Positions 59,989 through 64,000 of a DNA stretch of 64,000 bases are shown piece by piece; positions within the stretch are counted from its first letter, which is position 1; each line of letters begins with the position of its first letter. This stretch comes from Micromonospora lupini str. Lupac 08 (GTDB lineage Bacteria; Actinomycetota; Actinomycetes; Mycobacteriales; Micromonosporaceae): NCBI RefSeq assembly GCF_000297395.2, contig NZ_HF570108.1, forward strand, positions 2,448,101-2,512,100. Reading direction: 5' to 3'. The notes beneath the pieces were generated by a model that was not told the DNA's origin, did no database searches, and was given only the letters and a program-made list of their open reading frames with translations. Made by a program: the position numbers and the translations under genes.

Positions 59989-60006
59989 GGGTGAGCTGGC
60001 TCACCC
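59989..60006. promoter_or_regulatory. Small inverted repeat in EF-G2/pgsA divergent region
   Basis: GGGTGAG-CTGG-CTCACCC is a perfect 7-bp inverted repeat in the 249-bp region between the two divergent starts. It could be an operator for either gene. No promoter boxes are confidently seen around it. Confidence 0.4.
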
Positions 60007-60115
60007 TCCGGCTCGATCTCACACCCGTTGTCGGGTAGGCACAAGCCTCTCCCGGGCGGGTCGGAGGGGCGGCCGTATCGGCGGACCTGGGCGGACCGTT
60101 ATCGTGGGGACCGCC

Positions 60116-60745
60116 ATGGCGAAGATCTTCCAAGTGTCGGCCCGCGCGGGGATGACCCGCGTCGTCGAGCCGATTGCCCGTGCCCTCCTGCGCGCGGGCG
60201 TCACTCCCAATGCCGTCACCGTCGCGGGCACCGTTGGTGTGCTCGTCGGCGCGCTCGGCTTCGGTGCGCGCGGCCACCTGGTCGCGGGCGCGTTGATCGT
60301 GACCTTTTTCGCGCTCACCGACCTGCTCGACGGGACGATGGCCCGGATGAGCGGCGGCTCCACCAGGTTCGGCGCGTTCCTCGACTCGAGCATGGATCGG
60401 GTCGCCGACAGCGCCGTCTTCGGCGCGGTCGCGTACTGGCTGGCCACCCGGGGTGATCACTCCGGGGTGGCGGCCGCGCTCGTCTGCCTGGCCGCCGGCA
60501 GCCTGGTCTCCTACGTGAAGGCGCGCGCCGAGGGGCTCGGCATGACCTGCAACGTGGGCATCGCCGAGCGCACCGAGCGGCTGCTGATCGTCGGGGTCGG
60601 CGGGATCCTCACGGGCGTCGGCGTGCGGCCGGCGCTGGAGATTGCGCTCTGGCTGCTCGCCGCCATCTCGATCTTCACGGTGGGGCAGCGGATGGCGCAC
60701 GTCTACCGCCAGGCCCAGCAGCTCCAGCCGGACGGTCAGGCGTGA
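60116..60745 (+). CDS. pgsA: Phosphatidylinositol phosphate synthase (CDP-alcohol phosphatidyltransferase)
   Basis: A 209-residue membrane enzyme with about six helices. The CDP-alcohol motif D-x2-D-G-x2-A-R-x8-G-x3-D-x3-D is present in LTDLLDGTMARMSGGSTRFG and GAFLDSSMDRVAD. In actinobacteria this enzyme transfers inositol phosphate from inositol 1-phosphate to CDP-diacylglycerol, forming the lipid from which PIM is built. It heads the operon with the acyltransferase and pimA, which supports the assignment. The ATG at 60116 is used; the region before it lacks a strong ribosome site. The next gene starts 46 bp after the stop. Confidence 0.93.
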   Translation: MAKIFQVSARAGMTRVVEPIARALLRAGVTPNAVTVAGTVGVLVGALGFGARGHLVAGALIVTFFALTDLLDGTMARMSGGSTRFGAFLDSSMDRVADSAVFGAVAYWLATRGDHSGVAAALVCLAAGSLVSYVKARAEGLGMTCNVGIAERTERLLIVGVGGILTGVGVRPALEIALWLLAAISIFTVGQRMAHVYRQAQQLQPDGQA

Positions 60746-60791
60746 CTGGCGCGTCGCCGGCCGGGTGCCGGACGACCGGCGGCCGGGCCGC

Positions 60792-61721
60792 GTGAACCTC
60801 ACCGAGCTTGGCTACGTCGCCGGCTGGCGGGTGGTCCGTGCGCTACCCCGGCCGCTGGTGGCCGCGGCTTTCCAGGCGGGCGCGGACCGCGCCCACCGAC
60901 GCCCCGGCGGGAGTACGGCCCGACTGCGCGCGAACCTGCGCCGGGTGGTCGGCCCGGAGCTGCCCGAGGCCGAGCTGGACGATCTCGTCAAGCGCGGCCT
61001 GCGCTCGTACGCCCGGTACTGGATGGAGGCGTTCCGGCTGCCCGCGTTGAGCCGGACGCAGGTCCTGGCCGGCTTCCGACTCGACGGCGCCGAGCTGCTC
61101 GCCGCCGACGTCGCCGCCGGTAGGGGCGCCGTGGTGGCGCTGCCGCACGCCGGCAACTGGGACGCTGCGGGCGCCTGGGTGGCGGCCAACGGCTGGCCGA
61201 TCACCACTGTCGCCGAGCGGCTCGCCTCAGAGGGCCTGTACAAGCGTTTCATGGCCTTCCGGGAGGCCCTGGGGATGGAGATCCTGCCGACCCGTGGCGG
61301 GCCGCGTCCGGCGTTCGACGTGCTGCTGGACCGGCTGCGTGCCGGTGCGGTGGTGCCGTTGCTTGCCGACCGGGACCTCTCCGCCCGGGGGGTGGAGGTC
61401 GACTTCTTCGGCGGGAAGACCCGCATGCCCGCCGGGCCGGCGCTGCTCGCGCTGCACACCGGAGCGCCGCTGTACGTGGCCTCGATGTGGTACGAGAAGG
61501 ACACGGCGTGCGCCTCGCTCACCGGCCCGCTTCCGGTGCCGGGGCCCGAGACGGGACCTCTGGACCAGCGGGCCCGGTCGCTGACCCAGCTGATCGCCGA
61601 CGGTCTGGCGGCGGGTATCGCCCGACATCCGGAAGACTGGCACATGTTGCAGCGGATGTGGCTGGACCAGCGTGGCGCGGGGGGCGCGGAGTTGTCGGCA
61701 CCGGCCCCGGGCCGGTCCTGA
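60792..61721 (+). CDS. Phosphatidylinositol mannoside acyltransferase
   Basis: A 309-residue LpxL/HtrB-type lauroyl acyltransferase-fold protein. VVALPHAGNWDAAGAWVAAN carries the H-x4-D catalytic pair, and LPTRGGPRPAFDVLLDRLRA and VVPLLADRDLSARGVEVDFF are later family motifs. In mycobacteria the homologue acylates the mannose at position 6 of PIM1/PIM2. It is a peripheral membrane enzyme. The GTG at 60792, beginning NLTELGYVAGWRVVRA, matches the family start; upstream in-frame codons are not conserved. It lies between pgsA and pimA, as in other actinobacteria. Confidence 0.92.
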   Translation: MNLTELGYVAGWRVVRALPRPLVAAAFQAGADRAHRRPGGSTARLRANLRRVVGPELPEAELDDLVKRGLRSYARYWMEAFRLPALSRTQVLAGFRLDGAELLAADVAAGRGAVVALPHAGNWDAAGAWVAANGWPITTVAERLASEGLYKRFMAFREALGMEILPTRGGPRPAFDVLLDRLRAGAVVPLLADRDLSARGVEVDFFGGKTRMPAGPALLALHTGAPLYVASMWYEKDTACASLTGPLPVPGPETGPLDQRARSLTQLIADGLAAGIARHPEDWHMLQRMWLDQRGAGGAELSAPAPGRS

Positions 61722-61737
61722 AGGGGGTGGCTGACGC

Positions 61738-62898
61738 GTGCGGATCGGCATCGTCTGCCCGTACTCCTTCGACGTCCCCGGCGGGGTGCAGAACCACGTC
61801 ATGGACCTCGCGGAGGCGCTGATCACCCTCGGGCACGAGGTGAGCGTGCTCGCGCCGGCCGACGAGGACTCTCCGCTGCCGGCGTACGTGGTGTCCGCCG
61901 GCCGGGCGGTGCCGCTGCCGTACAACGGGTCGGTGGCCCGGATCGCGTTCGGTCCGGTCTCCACGGCCCGGGTCCGGCGCTGGCTCACCAACGGTGACTT
62001 CGACGTGCTGCACGTGCACGAGCCGCTGACGTTGAGCCTGTCGCTGCTGGCGGTGCTCTCCGCGCGCGGGCCGGTGGTGGCCACGTTCCACACGGCGATG
62101 ACCCGTTCGCGGGTGCTGGCCGCCGCGCAGGGCGTGCTGCAGATCGTGCTGGAGCGGATCACCGCCCGCATCGCGGTGAGCGCGCTGGCCCGCAAGGTGC
62201 AGGTCGAGCACATGGACGGCGGCGCGGTGGAGATCCCCAACGGGGTGGCCGTGGCGAAGTTCGCCGACGCCGAGCCGTTGCCGGACTGGCCGGGGGAGTG
62301 CGGGCCGGGCACCGGCGGCACGCTGGGCTTCCTGGGGCGCTTCACGGAGGCGCGCAAGGGCTTCCCGGTGCTGCGGGACGCCTTCGTGGCGCTGGCGGCG
62401 ACCCGCCCGGGGTTGCGGCTGCTGGTCGCCGGCCCGGGCGACCCGGACGACCTGTACGACCAGTTCCCGGCCGCGCTGCGGGAGCGGGTGACGTTCCTCG
62501 GGCTGGTCACCGAGGCGGACAAGGCCCGGATGCTGCGCAGCGTGCACCTGTACGTGGCGCCGAACACCGGCGGCGAGTCGTTCGGGATGATCCTCACCGA
62601 GGCGCTGGCCGCCGGAACCACTGTCGTGGCGAGTGACCTGGACGCGTTCCGCCGGGTGCTCGACGGGGGGCGGGCGGGGCGGCTGTTCCCGACCGGGGAC
62701 CCGGTGGGTCTGCGCGACGCCCTGTCCGAGCTGCTCGACGATCCGGCCGGGCGGGCCACGCTGAGCGCCTGCGGCGATCAGGTGGTGGCGAATTTCGACT
62801 GGCCGGTGGTTGCGCGGCGTGTACTGGAGGTATACGCAGCGGCGATCGAGGCGACCGACGGGCGGGTCATCGACCAGGAGTGGGTGGGGCTGGGCTGA
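61738..62898 (+). CDS. pimA: Phosphatidyl-myo-inositol mannosyltransferase PimA
   Basis: A 386-residue GT4 glycosyltransferase that adds the first mannose, from GDP-mannose, to phosphatidylinositol on the inner membrane face. The N-terminus RIGIVCPYSFDVPGGVQNHV is highly characteristic, DVLHVHEPLTLSLSLLAVLS is the acceptor-side region, and NTGGESFGMILTEALAAGTT holds the donor-binding glutamates. The C-terminal FDWPVVARRVLEVYAAAIEA is the family end. The GTG at 61738 is 16 bp after the acyltransferase stop. It operates with the two upstream genes to make PIM, the anchor for lipomannan-type glycans. Confidence 0.95.
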   Translation: MRIGIVCPYSFDVPGGVQNHVMDLAEALITLGHEVSVLAPADEDSPLPAYVVSAGRAVPLPYNGSVARIAFGPVSTARVRRWLTNGDFDVLHVHEPLTLSLSLLAVLSARGPVVATFHTAMTRSRVLAAAQGVLQIVLERITARIAVSALARKVQVEHMDGGAVEIPNGVAVAKFADAEPLPDWPGECGPGTGGTLGFLGRFTEARKGFPVLRDAFVALAATRPGLRLLVAGPGDPDDLYDQFPAALRERVTFLGLVTEADKARMLRSVHLYVAPNTGGESFGMILTEALAAGTTVVASDLDAFRRVLDGGRAGRLFPTGDPVGLRDALSELLDDPAGRATLSACGDQVVANFDWPVVARRVLEVYAAAIEATDGRVIDQEWVGLG

Positions 62899-62980
62899 GC
62901 CGGGGGACTGATGGTGCGGCTGGTGACGCCGGTGACCGGCGCGGGCGCGCGCAACGGAGGAGAAACGGAGCAGCACTACG

Positions 62981-63484
62981 ATGCCGCACATGTGGTGGGT
63001 GGTGGCCGCGAGTGTGCTCGTGGGGGTGCTTGCGGCGTACCTCATCTGGACCGCCGGCCGGGTCGAGCGGCTGCAGGGCCGCGCGGAGCTGGCGGCGCGG
63101 GCCCTCGACGCCCACCTGCTGCGCCGGGCGGCGGCCGCCGCGGTCCTGGCGGAGCGGTGTTTCGGGGTCGAGCTGTACGCGGCGGCGAGGATCGCGCTGG
63201 ACGCTCCGCCGCAGGAGCGGGAGGCGGCCGAGAACGACCTGACCCGGCAGTTGCGCTCGGTACGGCTGGACCCGGCCGATCCGGACTGCACGGCGGTCAT
63301 CGCGGCGAGCCGCCGTCTCGCGTTGTCCCGGCAGGTGCACACCGACCTGGTTCGCGACGCCCGCTCGGCGCGTAGTCGTCCGCTGGTGCGGTTGTTGCGG
63401 ATGGGGCGGGGCCGGGAGTGGCCGCGCTACTTCGACATCGACGACCCGACGCTCGTCGTGCCGGCGGACGTTCCGGCCGGCTGA
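62981..63484 (+). CDS. Hypothetical membrane-anchored protein between pimA and pdxS
   Basis: A 167-residue protein with one N-terminal membrane helix (MWWVVAASVLVGVLAAYLIW) followed by a soluble helical domain with VERLQGRAELAARALDAHLL and a C-terminal FDIDDPTLVVPADVPAG. I recognise this as the unnamed protein found between pimA and pdxS in many filamentous actinomycetes, but no function is known. The ATG at 62981 is preceded by GGAGGAG. It is probably in the same transcript as pimA, 82 bp downstream. Confidence 0.82.
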   Translation: MPHMWWVVAASVLVGVLAAYLIWTAGRVERLQGRAELAARALDAHLLRRAAAAAVLAERCFGVELYAAARIALDAPPQEREAAENDLTRQLRSVRLDPADPDCTAVIAASRRLALSRQVHTDLVRDARSARSRPLVRLLRMGRGREWPRYFDIDDPTLVVPADVPAG

Positions 63485-63688
63485 CGTGACCGGCGCGGGC
63501 TGACCGGCGTGGGCTGAGCGGCGTGGGCTGACCCCGGGCGTAGCCGGAGTGGGCCTGGCGGGCCGGCGCGGCGGTGAGCAGGGCCACAGTGCAGGCCACC
63601 GGGGGTCTGATTGGCTGTCGGCGCGGCGTTGAGAGGTGCGTAGCATTTTCGCTGCCACCCCCACCGCACGTCCAAGGAGCGATGACCC
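63485..63688. other. Spacer before pdxS
   Basis: This 204-bp stretch has short GC-rich direct repeats (GGCGTGGGCTGA twice near 63505-63535) and no recognisable gene. A promoter for pdxS may lie in its second half, where A+T is slightly higher. Confidence 0.4.
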
Positions 63689-64000
63689 GTGTCCGAAAAC
63701 ACCGCCTCGACCACCGGCACCGCCCCCGTCGTCGGCACGGCCCGCGTGAAGCGGGGCATGGCCGAGATGCTCAAGGGCGGCGTGATCATGGACGTCGTCA
63801 ACGCCGAACAGGCCAAGATCGCCGAGGACGCCGGCGCGGTCGCGGTGATGGCCCTGGAGCGGGTGCCCGCCGACATCCGCGCGCAGGGCGGGGTGTCCCG
63901 GATGAGCGATCCCGACATGATCGACGGGATCATCGAGGCGGTGTCCATCCCGGTGATGGCCAAGGCCCGTATCGGGCACTTCGTGGAGGCGCGGATCCTC
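63689..64000 (+). CDS. pdxS: Pyridoxal 5'-phosphate synthase subunit PdxS (partial)
   Basis: The first 104 codons of the synthase subunit, cut by the window end (the complete protein is about 300 residues). [20 protein letters not shown] and [20 protein letters not shown] are the conserved N-terminal barrel segments, with the Asp that binds ribose 5-phosphate, and [20 protein letters not shown] contains the Lys that forms the covalent intermediate. PdxS makes PLP from ribose 5-phosphate, glyceraldehyde 3-phosphate and ammonia, supplied by PdxT. The GTG at 63689 follows AAGGAGCGATGACCC. The PIM operon precedes it, as in other actinomycetes. Confidence 0.95.
   Translation, partial: MSENTASTTGTAPVVGTARVKRGMAEMLKGGVIMDVVNAEQAKIAEDAGAVAVMALERVPADIRAQGGVSRMSDPDMIDGIIEAVSIPVMAKARIGHFVEARIL

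Overview
The window is high-GC (roughly 73%) actinobacterial chromosome with frequent GTG starts, ATGA/GTGA stop-start overlaps and dense coding on both strands. The content points to a member of Micromonosporaceae, most likely Micromonospora or a close relative. It has a phosphatidylinositol-mannoside (PIM) operon, an F420-dependent oxidoreductase, DUF1206/DUF3618/DUF4235 membrane proteins, and GATC-bounded intergenic palindromes of a kind I associate with this family. The genus is inference. I saw no tRNA, rRNA, IS element, prophage or CRISPR array.

Region by region: 0-9 kb is housekeeping and stress material (GH15 hydrolase, phosphoesterase, renalase-like flavoprotein, cation/proton antiporter, HAD phosphatase, multidomain SpoIIE-type phosphatase, MscS-like membrane protein). 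9-14.8 kb holds small hypotheticals, an MFS permease and a stress-flavoured set (SRPBCC, DUF2795, BrkB/YihY, ChaB). 14.8-20.3 kb has an aldehyde dehydrogenase divergent from a phytoene-desaturase-like oxidoreductase, then a polyprenol-phosphate-mannose-type synthase and an SDR/SRPBCC pair.

20.5-28.2 kb is the most striking block: seven tightly packed or overlapping genes encoding a GmhB-type phosphatase fused to a GT9 glycosyltransferase, two further GT-B glycosyltransferases, a GmhA-type isomerase, an HldE-type kinase/adenylyltransferase, a short-chain dehydrogenase and a second GT9. Together they predict synthesis and transfer of an ADP-heptose-type sugar in a bacterium without LPS. A topoisomerase IB overlaps the end of this block.

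29-33 kb carries an AraC and a TetR regulator; the TetR gene is divergent from a drug-efflux MFS gene across two phased palindromic operators, and the MFS gene is frameshifted. 33-40 kb has a RecQ-type helicase, F420-dependent oxidoreductase, NagZ-like GH3, GNAT, cysteine-desulfurase-like protein and a lipoprotein. 40-44 kb is membrane proteins (DUF1206, MscS, holin-like/DUF3618/DUF4235 operon) and a cold-shock protein. 44-50.7 kb has an aldo/keto reductase, tam and an adenosine-deaminase-family gene, a two-component system with an apparent CTG start, and an ADP-ribosylglycohydrolase.

51-64 kb contains a DUF1775 protein with a repetitive tail, thrS, a zinc D-Ala-D-Ala carboxypeptidase, a HIT-domain protein, a HAD protein, an aldo/keto reductase and an EF-G-like GTPase. 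It then carries the PIM operon (pgsA, acyltransferase, pimA, a membrane protein) leading into pdxS, which is cut by the window end. Long perfect or near-perfect palindromes, most bounded by GATC, sit mainly at convergent gene ends; three of them share flanks and two show compensatory changes in their stems.
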